Shown here: positions 1-10,704 of the stretch, one piece after another
Numbering within the stretch: position 1 is the stretch's first letter
Layout: every line of letters begins with the position of its first letter
Notes under the pieces: model-generated
What the model saw: only the letters and a program-made list of their open reading frames with translations
Database searches by the model: none
What the model was told of the DNA's origin: nothing
Translations under genes and position numbers: made by a program
Assembly: GCA_037043455.1 (NCBI GenBank)
Contig: JAWPHD010002624.1
Location: forward strand, 184,328 to 248,327
Reading direction: 5' to 3'
From: Cyrtodaria siliqua
Lineage: Eukaryota; Mollusca; Bivalvia; Adapedonta; Hiatellidae
DNA length: 64,000 nt

Positions 1-1270
1 ACTATTATTTGCATTATCAATTTGAATTATTTCTTCGTCACTTTTTTCGGGAGACATTGCAGGCATACTAGTTTCCGTCTCTTACTGTTTATTAACATAT
101 TTTCTAACGGTGACTCTTTTCGTTTTAGAGCTAGTATTCGTATAAGGATGTTTAAGCTTCAGCTTTTAATTACGCCGTAACTTGTATTTTGACGTCTCAC
201 TAGTGAATTTTTCAACACTATATAATATATATAGCAACCGTCACTTGTGGACCACTGCAAACATACTGTAAAATGTCCATTGGATTTTAGAACTCCCCTC
301 AATCTGCAAACCTTCCTCTGAAGATCGAGGCCTGGTTTTATGAAACAACTTATGACAATTTTGATCGTAAGTTAATTTCTTAAATTCTTTACTTTCATTT
401 ACAATTCACAAATGAACGCTATTTCATTTTATTTTATTATGCATTTGATATTTCTGAATATAATGCACACATACTTGTCTACATTGAATGCTTAGTTGCA
501 AAAATGTGAACAGTTTTAAAATGTGAGACTTATCGTAAGATGTTTAATAAAACGGAGCCCAGAGCTTTTTATTCACAAAAAAATCAAAAGTTGACCAGAT
601 TATTATTTTTTTAAATTCAAGTCTTTTTCAGCACCCCTCAAAATTGACTCCATTTCACTAATAATTTAACTGTATTCCTACCCATTTTCAAATTGTCATA
701 TCTTCCTCGAAAACCACCCAGTGGCATTCAAACTTTGCAGAAGTCATGAACATGTTCCAATCTTGTCACCTGAAGGCAGAAATAAGAGAACGGTTGCTTA
801 TTTCCAAGTTGAGAGCAAACCGATTAATACAGCCCTATTTTTTGACAGTGTAGGAATCTTCCTACCGTCATGGCCAAAGGAGGTAATTCTATAGTGAGAC
901 CTTTATCATCGCAAACAGAACATCGTCGCACAACGTGATTGCATTTAATGTAATGTTTTGTTTTGCGGTACTGTTTGTTTGTCACCTTAATTTGTTTTCT
1001 TTTAAGTTTTCAATTTGAAGTTTGAAGATTAATTTAATAATTGAACCAGTTGTATTCAATTCAGTTGTACACTTGATCAAAGCCATAATCTGGTAAACAA
1101 AAATGTTACAGTTGTGAATAATAAGTACTCACGAATAATACCAATAATATTAAAACAGTTACGATTTTTTATCTATTAGAAATTACAATAAGAGTTTCAG
1201 TTTCAGTTTTATTCAGGCTCAAACATATAGTTTCATAGTTATTACCATTTAAATGGACAAATTTAAACAA
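1..1270. other. AT-rich intergenic DNA, no gene seen
   Basis: No ORF of useful length, RNA gene or clear repeat was recognised on either strand. The sequence is AT-rich with short homopolymer runs. It ends at the first copy of the MITE family described at 1271. Confidence 0.6.
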
Positions 1271-1535
1271 TTACGTGGTCCGAGTTTTAACTTTTATACC
1301 CCATCCAACCCCTTCTCCAAGAAGCGAAAAGGGGTTGACTAGGGTATGAAATAAAGCCTTAATTTCGGCTAAAAATGTTTGCATATTGTAAAATTAAATA
1401 GGTAATTTTAGACCGGTTATCGCATTTTTTTAGTTAAAAAATGTTTTAAAACGTGTTTTATTGTCGGAATATCCTTTTTAAAATCCTGTTTTTATAAGCT
1501 TTCCCATCGCTTAATGGAATTAAGGCGGGACCACA
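1271..1535 (-). mobile_element. MITE family M1, copy 1 (inverted relative to the others)
   Basis: A 265-bp non-coding element with short inverted ends: TTACGTGGTCC at one end and GGCGGGACCACAT at the other. It carries the family's internal block, a GC-rich stretch (CCCCATCCAACCCCTTCTCC) next to an AT-rich centre. Further copies lie at 13664-13938, 14462-14745 and 23660-23938, with half-copies near 49842 and 50261. The likely target is TA or TTA, so a Tc1/mariner- or Harbinger-type parent is possible; the superfamily is not assigned. Confidence 0.75.
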
Positions 1536-2404
1536 TTCACGCTGTAAAAATGAAATAATACATTACGGATAATTAGTACATCACAGGGAATAATGTTTTA
1601 AAAACTGTCTCTGATGACGTGCAGATATACTGCTTCGCCTGTAATTTCTACGGCTAAGAGTGTTAATAATCATGTCTTTAAACACGTTTTTGTGCATTTT
1701 CCTGTTATGTTTTGGCTATAACTGTATTCTGGATATGTTGTTGATATTTGCAAATGCAGCTCATCATGTTTTGACAGTTTTTGATATAAATTTCAGAAGT
1801 GAAAGTAAACAAGGTATGCAATTGCAAGGGGTAAAAATAACGTTGACCTTTGACTCGTGTTAATATAGAGCTGAATAAACGTTTCTTAGAAAATATTAGA
1901 CCCCCTATCTTCTTGTTGCTGTTTAATTGCAGACATTTTTATTTGCATCATAAAGTAAGTTTCCCATAATTCTAATCAGGTTTGAGTTTTTAACGGGTTG
2001 TCAAAACTCTCACGTTACTATGGAAGGGACATGCAGACTCATTTACTTTAATATAACCTTCTTATACGAAATACGGGTGTAAATAAATGCTGAACTATTA
2101 AGGCAGTTTTATCCTTTAAATATTTGTGAAACTGAACCGGGAATTGCCAAAACCAGTCAATTTATTGCCATCCATTTTCAACCTGGTTTTAACCGAAAGT
2201 AACCGGAAATCGACCGGGGAATAGCATAACAATTCTACTTTTAGATATCTTATAAGAATTGCATGGTTAATAACTTAGTAATTGGCGAGTGTAAGAAAAG
2301 TGATGAATGCGAGCCTCTGCCGAGTATTTATCACTTTTCGACAAGAGCTTCTTGAAAGTTACTAACCGTGTACTTTTTTTATCATGCAACTGTTTTAAAT
2401 ACAG
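1536..2404. other. Intergenic DNA, no gene seen
   Basis: A 67-residue ORF at 1660-1863 has no recognisable domain and is treated as chance. Nothing else is supported. Confidence 0.55.
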
Positions 2405-2665
2405 TTTACGTCAAAATATAAATGAAGGATAGTTTGTCAGGGGAAAGAAATATAAAAAGATCGGATAGGGCAAGTAACATTCGAGGAGGAAAGTCAACCA
2501 CAAAACACAGTAACAAACACGCAAACAGACAAACAAGAAGGCAAAAGTAACAATAAAGCAAACGACATCACAAACACAAAAGGGTTGACAATAGGGCTAC
2601 CGTCTTGGAAAGGTCAGTGACAAATTAGGCCACTTGGGGTTTAAACCTAATACAAGATAATGAGG
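2405..2665 (-). mobile_element. Retroelement tail R1, minus copy
   Basis: A copy of the commonest dispersed repeat in the window (R1). Read on the minus strand it has the R1 landmarks in order: GGTTTAAACCCC-like box, CTGACC(G/T)TTCCAAG, CGGTAGCCCTATTGTCAACC, then a T-rich region ending near a GATC..TTTATATTTC end. It shares that 3' end with the insertion at 19853-20017, which has a target-site duplication. This supports reading R1 copies as 5'-truncated retrotransposed tails. Confidence 0.65.
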
Positions 2666-2724
2666 AAAGTTAAGGAAAACCCTAATAAAATGGGCCAAAA
2701 TGTCGATGAGCACAAAACCTTCAT

Positions 2725-5565
2725 CACTCTTCGTCCGTCGTCCGGTGTCGTCCGTCGTCGTTAACTTTTGCTTCAAACGACATTTCCTCAGAAACCGCTT
2801 GGCCATTTTGACCATACTTCATATGGATTATCCTTAGATGAATGCTTTTTAGATTTGTTAAATTTAGGTCAGCAAGACATCCAAGATGGCCGCCATTACC
2901 ATATATAATCGAAACATTAAAAAACCTTCTGCTCAAGAACCGCTAGACAGATTTCGACAGTTTTTCTTTTAAAATGACCCCCAACGGTTAGACTATCAAG
3001 TTTGTTCTAATGAAGTCCGGGGCCAAAATGGCCGTACCCGGGGGTCCAATTTTTGTATATTGAGATTTTGCATGTTTTACACAGACATATATAGGAAACA
3101 AACTTTAAAAAATCTTCTTCTCTGAAACCACAAGGCACAGAGCTCATGTATAACCTGTAGCATCAGCTCATGGTCCTCTACTAAGTTTGTTCCAATGGTG
3201 ACCCTGGGGTCAAATTCGGTCCCACCCCAGGGGTCACAATTTTACATAGACTTATATAGAGAAAAGAAATCTTCTCTGAAACTACAAGAGTCAGAGGTTT
3301 AATATTTTGCATTTACTATAAGCTTATGGTCCTTTACCAAGTTTGTTCAAATGGTGACTCTGGGGTCACATTTGGCCCCGCCCCAGGGGTCACATGTTTT
3401 ACATAGACTCGTATAGGGAAACACTTAAAAAATCGTCTTCTCTGAAACTGCAAGAGCCAGAGGTTTACTATTTTGCATTTACTATAAGCTTAAGGTCCTC
3501 TACCAAGTTTGTTCAAATGGTGATCCTGGGGTCACATATGGCCCCGCCCCAGAGGTCACATGTTTTACAAAGACTTACATAGGGAAATTTTCAAAAAGTT
3601 TGACCAAACTTCACATGGCCTTAGGTGAATGTTTTTCAAATTTATTAAAATTAGGTAAACACGACATCCAAGATGCCCGCCATAGATATTTAAATTACTT
3701 CTTGTACATTGGGAAGCTATTTAAAGGCCGTGGGTTCAAATCCCATTTTTTTTTCCATTTTTTATTATTGTTTCCTGTTTTTCTTTTGTTTAATTTTCTA
3801 AAGTTGGTACAGTATATACAGATTTTGCATTTTTTACATAAGCTTATAAAGGGAAAACTGAAAAATCTTCTTCTCTGAAATTACAAGATGTTTAATGTTT
3901 TGCGTTTGCTATAGACTTATGTCCTCTACCGAGTTTGTACAAATGGTGACACTTGGGTCACATTTGGCCCCTCCCCAGGGGTCAAATGTTTTACAAAGAC
4001 TTGTATAGGGAAATACTTAAAAAGTATTCTTCTGAAACTAGAAGAGCCAGAGGTTTAATATTTTGCATTTACTATAAGTTTATGGTCTTCTACCAAGCTT
4101 GTTCACATTGTGATCCTTGGATCACATTTTGCCCCGCCCCAGGGGTCACATGTTTAAAATAGACTTGTATAGGGAAAAACTTAAAAAATCAACTGCAAAA
4201 GCCAGAGGTTTAATATTTTGCATTTACTATAAGCTTATGGTCCTCTACCAAGTGTGTTTAAATAGTGATCCTGGGGTCATATTTGGCCCCGCCCCAGAGG
4301 TCACATGTTTTACAAAGACTTACATAGGGACATTTTCAAAAATCTTCCTCTCAAAAACAGCTTGGTCAATTTTGACCAAACTTCATATGGCCTTAGGTGA
4401 ATGTTTTTCAAATTTATTAAAATTAGGTAAACACGACATCCAAGATGGCCGCCATAGTTTAAATTACTTCTTGTACACTGGGAAGCTATTTAAAAGCCGT
4501 GGGTTCAAATCCCATTGCATTTGTTTTTTTATTCTTCATTTTTAATATTGTTTCCTGTTTTCTTTTGTTTAATTTTTCTAAAGTTGGTACAGTTTATACA
4601 GATTTTGCATGTTTTACACAGGCTTATATAGGGAAAACTGAAAAAATCTTCTCTGAAATTACAAGAGCCAGAGGTTTAATGTTTTGCGTTTGCTATAGAC
4701 TTATGTTCCTCTACCGAGTTTGTACAAATGGTGACCCTTGGGTCACATTTTGCCCCTCCCCAGGGGTCAAATGTTTTACATAGACTTGTACAGGGAAATA
4801 GTTAAACAATATTCTTCTGAAACTACAACAGCCAGATGTTTAATGTTTTGCATTTACTATAAGCTTATGGTCCTCTACCAAGCTTTACACATGGCGATCC
4901 TGGGGTCACATTTGGCCCCGCCCCAGGGGTCACATGTTTTACATAGACTTATATAGGGATAATCTTCAAAAAAAACGTCTTCTCAGAAACAGCTTCACAT
5001 GGATGATCCTTTGATGAATGTTTTTCAAATTTGTTAAAATAAGTTAAACGTGACATCCAAGATGGCCACATAGAAAAATCTTTGAATTACTTCTTGTATA
5101 CTGGGAAGCTAGGGCTTTGGATGCGTTTGTTTTTTTGTTAATTGTTTTAGGGAAAACTTAAAAAACCTTCTTTTAAATTGTTAGCATGGAGTGTGGGTTT
5201 AAATTTCAGTTGAAGGTGTTGTTGTGTTTTGCACTTGTAAAAAGGTATTGAAAGGAATTTATTGATGAAACCACTTGATATAAGATCCATTTAACTTGTA
5301 CAGCATCCACATGTCCTCTTGCTCTCTTGTTCGGTATTATTATTAATGACCGCTAACCGTCTATTGTCTATCAAGTTTGCTCATTTGAAGTCCCTAGGGT
5401 CAAAGAAGGCTGCAACCCCTGGGTCCAAAGTTTGTATGAAGAGATTTTGCATGTTTTCACATAGACTTACATAAGGAAAGACTTAAAAACATCTGCGAGA
5501 AGACACTTTTTTCACCATTGCAAATCCTCAGGTGATCGATTTAGGGTCATTTGGCCCTCTTGTTA
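2725..5565. repeat. Higher-order tandem repeat with GGGGTCACATTTGGCCCC core
   Basis: Roughly a dozen degenerate units of about 165-185 bp carry the palindromic core GGTCACATTTGGCCCCGCCCC, a 'GTTTTACATAGACTTATA' segment and a 'CTTCTTCTCTGAAAC' segment. A larger unit of about 780 bp is superimposed: the block from 3594 recurs from about 4373. The array opens with a TCCGTCGTCC-rich edge (about 2735) and closes with 'GGTCATTTGGCCCTCTTGTT' (about 5545-5564). Repeats of this style are common in molluscan and other marine invertebrate genomes (recalled, not searched). Short ORFs here (up to 142 residues) simply follow the repeat. Confidence 0.8.
3725..3760 (+). repeat. Pol III B-box-like segment inside the tandem repeat (also at 4495-4530)
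   Basis: GTGGGTTCAAATCCCA followed directly by a T-run looks like the T-arm and 3' end of a tRNA with a pol III terminator. The same segment recurs in the second 780-bp unit at about 4499. No A box or complete cloverleaf was found upstream, so this is probably a tRNA-derived fragment trapped in the repeat rather than a tRNA gene. Confidence 0.45.
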
Positions 5566-6404
5566 TTAATTGTTGAGATATTTTATTATGCTTTTTATTT
5601 TTATATTAGTGAAATTGTGTCGTCTTAAAGAGAAATTATCACGACAAGTCGCAATAAAACGACTATAAAGTCACGATAATTTATGTCAACTTAAATTAAG
5701 TGCATTTTAGCCACATGCCACCATACGTATGCATTCAAAAAATAATCTCCCATTTCACGCGGTTCGCTTTAAACTGCATTTTAAATTAGGTACATACTGT
5801 TTTCCAATTATAAACCTATATGTTTCTATTGCCGTAGAGTTTGAAATTACCTTAAACCAAGTAATTTCAATAAATGCATAATTGTTTAAAACTGTGTTTA
5901 CAATTTAAATTTGATGGTATATTTTATTTTAAGACAAAAATATAAATGTTGAATTGGAAGCTCGAAGTTTATCGCAATATTAAGAAATTGACAGATACTG
6001 GAAAAGTTTGCTCGTAGGTTACCGATGATTGATAAATAAACCAAAATAATTTTTTTCTTCATATTTTATCAAACAAAAAATAACCACACACCATATAAAG
6101 ATATCTTTGGTCATTTGTTTTGATCTTTTCATCATAATTCGCAAATGTGTGTGTTTTTCCCCAAAATCTATTTATTTTATGATACCAAATTGTAACGGAA
6201 CAACGCGCCTTCGCATTCTGGAATATTCTCAAATACTGAACAAACAACATTATCTTTTCATAACTTTACCCAATTAGTCAACAAATTATAAAATCAAAAT
6301 TTTGTTTGGCAGATATGGTCACAGTTCTACATGTATTGAAGCGAGGCGGAATCCAAGTGGTAATCCCGGCAGCTCATTGTATTGCCTATAATGAAATAAT
6401 GGAA
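5566..6404. other. Intergenic DNA, no gene seen
   Basis: AT-rich sequence without recognisable genes. A 63-residue minus-strand ORF at 6059-6250 has no domain features. Confidence 0.55.
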
Positions 6405-6656
6405 TTGGCTCGCTGGCCTTTAAAACTAAGTGGCTCGCTGACCTTTAAATAACTAAGTGGCTCGCTGGCCTTTATGCAACTAAGTGGCTCGCTGGCCTTT
6501 ATATAACAAACTGGCTCGCTGGCCTTTATATAATCAAATGGCTCGCTGGCCTACATATTTAAGTGGCTAGCTGGCCTTTATATAACATAGCTCGCTGGCC
6601 TTTATATATCTGGCTCGCTGACCTTTATAAACCTCATTGGCTCTCGCTGGCCACCT
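6405..6656 (+). repeat. 29-bp minisatellite (GTGGCTCGCTGGCCTTTATA)
   Basis: About nine degenerate copies of a unit near 29 bp, built on GTGGCTCGCTGGCCTTTATA followed by a variable 'TAACTAA' spacer. Each unit contains GGCTCGCTGGCC, an imperfect palindrome. The array lies a few hundred bases beyond the 3' end of the SGNH-like pseudogene at 7024-7620. Confidence 0.85.
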
Positions 6657-7023
6657 GCGGCAATACATTACATTGATATTTTGAAAGAAATAGAATTCGC
6701 TAGATGTAAAATTCGTTCTATAGGAAACACAAGTTGCCAAGAAAATTGGGAACTAACCAAATAGATTGAAATTTTATTTTCCGCAAAAATATCTACAAAG
6801 TGACATTAGTAAACCAGATCATACTGGAAACCTAAATTATAAAATATAATTAACACCAAGTAAAATCTACCGTATTGCCGCAATAGATATTCGCTGCGAC
6901 ATTAAAATAATGGGACTGTCGACCCCCAGAATTCCGCCACGAAAACAGACTGTTGGAATGCCTATGAAAAACAGGCTGTTGAACCCCAATTCTAGGCGGA
7001 CCTCTTAATGGAACATTAAGCTA

Positions 7024-7620
7024 TCAAATGGTAAGAAGGATTCAATTGTGCCTTGCAAAATGTTTAAGAATATGTCAAAACTCACATCCGACAGATGGCA
7101 GCCACCACGGCGAAAAAACCCAGGTGTATCCAGTGTGATTTCATGATTAATGACCTAGCCCTTGGATGACAACAGTGCTGCTTGAAGACCCATCCTATTA
7201 AAACGAACTATTTTGTCGTCCAGCGCTTTAGACGATGAGTCGGGCCGTGACAATTGCCAGTTTAACCATTGCAGAATGTCAGACCATGCAACTTTAGTCT
7301 TTGGAAAGGTTCTAAGTAAAAACAAAATCTCGCTTTAGCATACGCAGCATTTTTTGTGCTGGTACACGCACTACATAATTGCCTCCGCAATGTAACACAA
7401 TCAGTGCAGGAGACCTTCTCTGCAGACTAATCCACTAAAGCTCCTGGCGCAAAGTGAGCCTATTCGGTTTATCTTCCCAAGTTAGACCGCGTGATCCCCG
7501 CCAAATCAATTTAACACTGCCATTTTTTGCCAAGTTCGAATGTGGCTTCTGCCTGAACAAAGCTCTTTGTTCGGCCCAATATATCAATGAGTCGCCTACC
7601 AGATAAACATCTGTAAACAA
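7024..7620 (-). pseudogene. SGNH/GDSL-hydrolase-like domain, broken
   Basis: Minus-strand translation gives the SGNH blocks in order. Block I is LVGDSLIYWAEQRA (about 7597-7556), then LIWRGSRGLTWED, then a block III-like HCGGNYVVRV (about 7389-7360, with GGN where GxND is usual), then FPKTKVAWSDILQW, and a final block V-like GGCHLSD (about 7100-7080). Esterases of this family use the Ser of block I with the Asp/His of block V. The frame is broken by a stop at 7436-7434, a frameshift at about 7315 and another stop at about 7157-7155, so it is not a working gene. SGNH domains of this style also occur in some tyrosine-recombinase retroelements (Ngaro/DIRS type, from general knowledge). No recombinase was seen nearby, so host gene versus element origin is open. 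Confidence 0.72.
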
Positions 7621-8074
7621 AATATACCCATTACTGCACATAACCAAGTTGACACATGCATATCGTTTAACTAACAACGAATATATTTTTTATATGCAGT
7701 ACTTTGCCACCTGCCCATGTTCTGAATTAGGATAACCAAAAACACGAAGAAAAAAATCGGGAAAAGTAGAAATAGTTTGCCCTTAAAACTGGTGCGTTTT
7801 CATTGAACATCAGTAGTCATTTGAAACTTTTACATCTGAAAACACACTGTACTTAATGTTTCATTCTTAGGGACTGTGGGGTTTGGACCGGTGCAAAATG
7901 GCATGGGCCAGGTACTTTTTTGTCGCGACAAACCCTGGGACGATACTTTTTTTTCGCTAGCTTGCCATGGGACGTACACTTTTTTTAAAGTCAAATTCTT
8001 TCCCCCCAAAAAAACTTTAAACAATTACAAATATTGAAGCAGTGATATTAGACCATACTTAAAGGCCCCCTAAC

Positions 8075-8440
8075 CAAAAACATAGGCTTCTGGCGACTGT
8101 TTGCGGCAAACATTGCTGCAAAGCTGCGGCAGTCAAGTTTGCGGCAAAGTTGCGGTACACTTTTACCATGCAAATGAAGTATGAAGTATGCAGCAAAGTT
8201 GCAGCAAACAAACATGCAAATGAGGTTCTGGTGATGTTCACCGCAACTTTGCCGCAGACCTCATTTGCATAGTAAAAGTGTGCGACAACTTCTCAGCACA
8301 CTTCATTTGCATAACACGTTTAGTTGTAATCTTCTGGCGATGTTTTGGCAGTTTGCTGCTACTTTGCCGCAGACCTCATTTACATTGTAAACATTTTGCA
8401 GCAAACTTCATTTGCATAAACATTTTCTCTGCAATGTTCT
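8075..8440. repeat. Degenerate array of GCGGCAAAGTTGC / CTTCATTTGCAT motifs
   Basis: Short interspersed direct and inverted copies of TTTGCGGCAAA, GTTGCGGCA and CATTTGCAT-like motifs, with repeated 'TTCTGG(C/T)GATGTT'. A related block is at 10290-10500 ('GTTTCTGGCGA', 'GTTTGCGGCAAATTC'), near the opposite end of the same TIR-bounded segment. Confidence 0.65.
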
Positions 8441-8547
8441 GGTGATGTTTTTCAAAATAAATAATGAACTGAAATTATGAAATAGAACAATGTAAAAAAA
8501 AAAAAAAATTTAGCTTGAAAACATTTTTTTTTCACTATTTGACATGG

Positions 8548-8815
8548 ACTACACCATATTTAAATAAATCGACACTATTTAAGTAAATCGACACTATTTA
8601 AATAAATGCTCTCGATTTAAAGTATATCCTTACGATTTAGATTATATCCTCACGATTTAACTAAATGGTTTTGATTTAAATAATTGTTTGTGAATTCTAA
8701 ATAAATGGACCTTTGTTTTAATAAATGTGCAACAGTTTAATTAAATTCTCTATATTTAAATAAATCGACACAATTTAAATAAACTGACACTATTTAATAA
8801 ATCCTCTCAAAAAAA
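8548..8815. repeat. AT-rich 18-22-bp tandem repeat
   Basis: About a dozen degenerate copies of a CGACACTATTTAAATAAAT-like unit. It runs up to the 44-bp minisatellite. Confidence 0.75.
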
Positions 8816-8822
8816 TAGTATC

Positions 8823-9741
8823 TGTCATTTCTGCATTACTCTCATTTTCATGTAGATGTCGAGCGCTGTCATTTTGCATTACTCCCATTTTTATGAAGAT
8901 GTCGAACTCTGTAAATTTTGCATTACTCCCATTTTCATGGAGATGTCGAGTACTGTTGAGCGCTGCCACTCCTGCATTACTCTCATTCTCATTTTACTTT
9001 CATTGTGAACGCTGTCTGCATTACTTCAATTTTCATGGAGTTGTCGAGCGTTGTCATTTCTGTCATTTTCATGGAGATGTCGACTGCTGTAATTTTTGCA
9101 TTACTCTCATTTTTATGGAGATGTCGAGCGCCGGCATTTCTGTATTACTCTCATCATCATGAAGATGTCGAGTACTGTAATTTCTGCATTACTCCAATTT
9201 TCATTGAGATATCGGCTCTGTCACGTCTGCATTACTCTCATTTTCATGGAGATGTCGAGCACTGTCATTTCTACATTACTCTCATTTTCATGGAGATATC
9301 GAGCGCTGTAGAGTACTGTCATTACTCTAATTTTCATTGAGTTGTCAAGTGTTGTCATTTCTGCATTACTCACATTTTCATGGAGATGTCGAGTGCAGTC
9401 GTTTCTGCATTACTCCCATTTTTATGAATATGTCGAAGCTATCATTTTTGCATTGCTCCCATTTTCATGGAGATGTCGAGCACTGTCATTTCTGCATTAC
9501 TCCAATTTTATGAAGATGTCGCTTGCTGTCATTTTTGCACTACTCCCATTTTCATGAAGATGTCGAGCACTGTCATTTTTGCATTACTCCCATTTTCATG
9601 GAGATGTCGAGCGCTGTCATTTATGCATTACTCTCTTTTTCATGGAGATGTTGAGCACTGTCATTTCTGCATTACTCCCATTTTCATGGAGATGTCGTGT
9701 GCTGTCATTTCTGCATTACTCCCATTTTCGTGGACATGTCA
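8823..9741 (+). repeat. 44-bp minisatellite, about 21 units
   Basis: The unit runs TGTCATTTCTGCATTACTCC then CATTTTCATGGAGATGTCGA then GCAC. The period of about 44 bp is not a multiple of three, yet the unit has no stop in the read direction. All three plus frames therefore stay open for long stretches and give overlapping pseudo-proteins of 70-111 residues with the same HFHGDVE/FMEMSS/SFSWRCR peptides. That is what a stop-free repeat unit does, so no gene is called. Confidence 0.9.
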
Positions 9742-10289
9742 CTAACTGTAGTAGTCCAATAGGCACAAATGGTGCCTGGATATCTTAGAATCAGCACAAG
9801 ACCCTAGACAAACCAACAAACGTATATATACACACACATCTACCTATTGAGGTCATACTGATCATATTATTTTGCACTTGGGATACAATTTTAATTTTTC
9901 TGGTTTAAACTTTTAAATGTTAGAGTTATCATGGTGTTTGTATTTAAAAATATTCGTGCAATGAACACAACTGAATAAATGTTAAAAAATAAGGTTCCTG
10001 GACCTTGGCTAAATTACTTGTTCAAGTGGTACGTCCTTTGACATGAAATACAAATTTCACTTTTAATAGTAGCAAGTAACTGGAAATAACAAAATTCTGT
10101 ATAAAGTCTAAGTTTTGCAATGCTGTTTTGGCTAACAGAGTCTTCAGATACAGCAGATCAGAATGGAAAAGTTTGTCGTGATGTTCTGTGAATAAAGAAA
10201 CGGCAAATCTGAATTTAAAAGTTTGTGGTGATGTTACGGCGTGCAATAAAAAAAAAATCGGATTGGTAAAATTTGTCACAATGTTGTGG
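9742..10289. other. Interior of the TIR block, no gene seen
   Basis: Sequence between the minisatellite and the second GCGGCAA-type block. Minus-strand ORFs at 10022-10279 and 10276-10584 follow repeated GATGTT-type motifs and show no domain. Confidence 0.5.
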
Positions 10290-10704
10290 TGAACAAAAAA
10301 ACATGCAAGTAATTTTGTGGTGATGTTATGGTGTATGTTGCAAATAAATAAATGTTTCTGGCGAATGTACAGCTTTTTGGCGAGTTTGCGGCAAATTCGA
10401 CGAAGATTACCATAATGTATGCGGTAACATCACCGCTAGTGGCGAACATTGGCGAACAATTAAGAATTGTTATGGTGAACAAAATTGTTCTCTGCGAGCT
10501 TGCACCAAGGAGCCTCCTCATTTGGTAAGGAGGGTGCTTATGGACCTTATTTATCTGAGCATTGGGAATGGGGCAAAATGGCATGGGACAGGTACTTTAT
10601 TTGTCGCGACAAACCATGGGACGACCTTTTTTTTCTCGTTTGCTTGCCATAGGACGTACATTTTTTTTATATAACATTTTTATTTGCACCGGTCCCAACC
10701 CCCC

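Larger units (their letters stand above)
7878..10704. mobile_element. 2.8-kb block bounded by inverted ends, satellite-filled
   Basis: The left end reads GGGGTTTGGACCGGTGCAAA (7878-7897). The right end is its reverse complement with small changes (10683-10704). Just inside the left end, and again at about 10570-10670 in the same orientation, are three short direct repeats built on CCATGGGACG-TAC plus a T-run, with the palindrome TGTCGCGACA. The interior is almost all tandem repeat. No transposase-like ORF is seen, so it could be a non-autonomous element or two related ends around a satellite. A target-site duplication was not found. Confidence 0.5.

Noticed and set aside
4117..4545. 142-residue ORF
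   Set aside because: Follows the GGGGTCACATTTGGCCCC tandem repeat and shifts with its units.
8823..9741. Regularly spaced repeats that could be taken for a CRISPR array
   Set aside because: Units are contiguous and degenerate with no unique spacers, in a eukaryotic context.
8893..9788. Overlapping plus-strand ORFs of 69-111 residues
   Set aside because: All are translations of the 44-bp minisatellite in rotating frames; no non-repeat coding sequence is attached.
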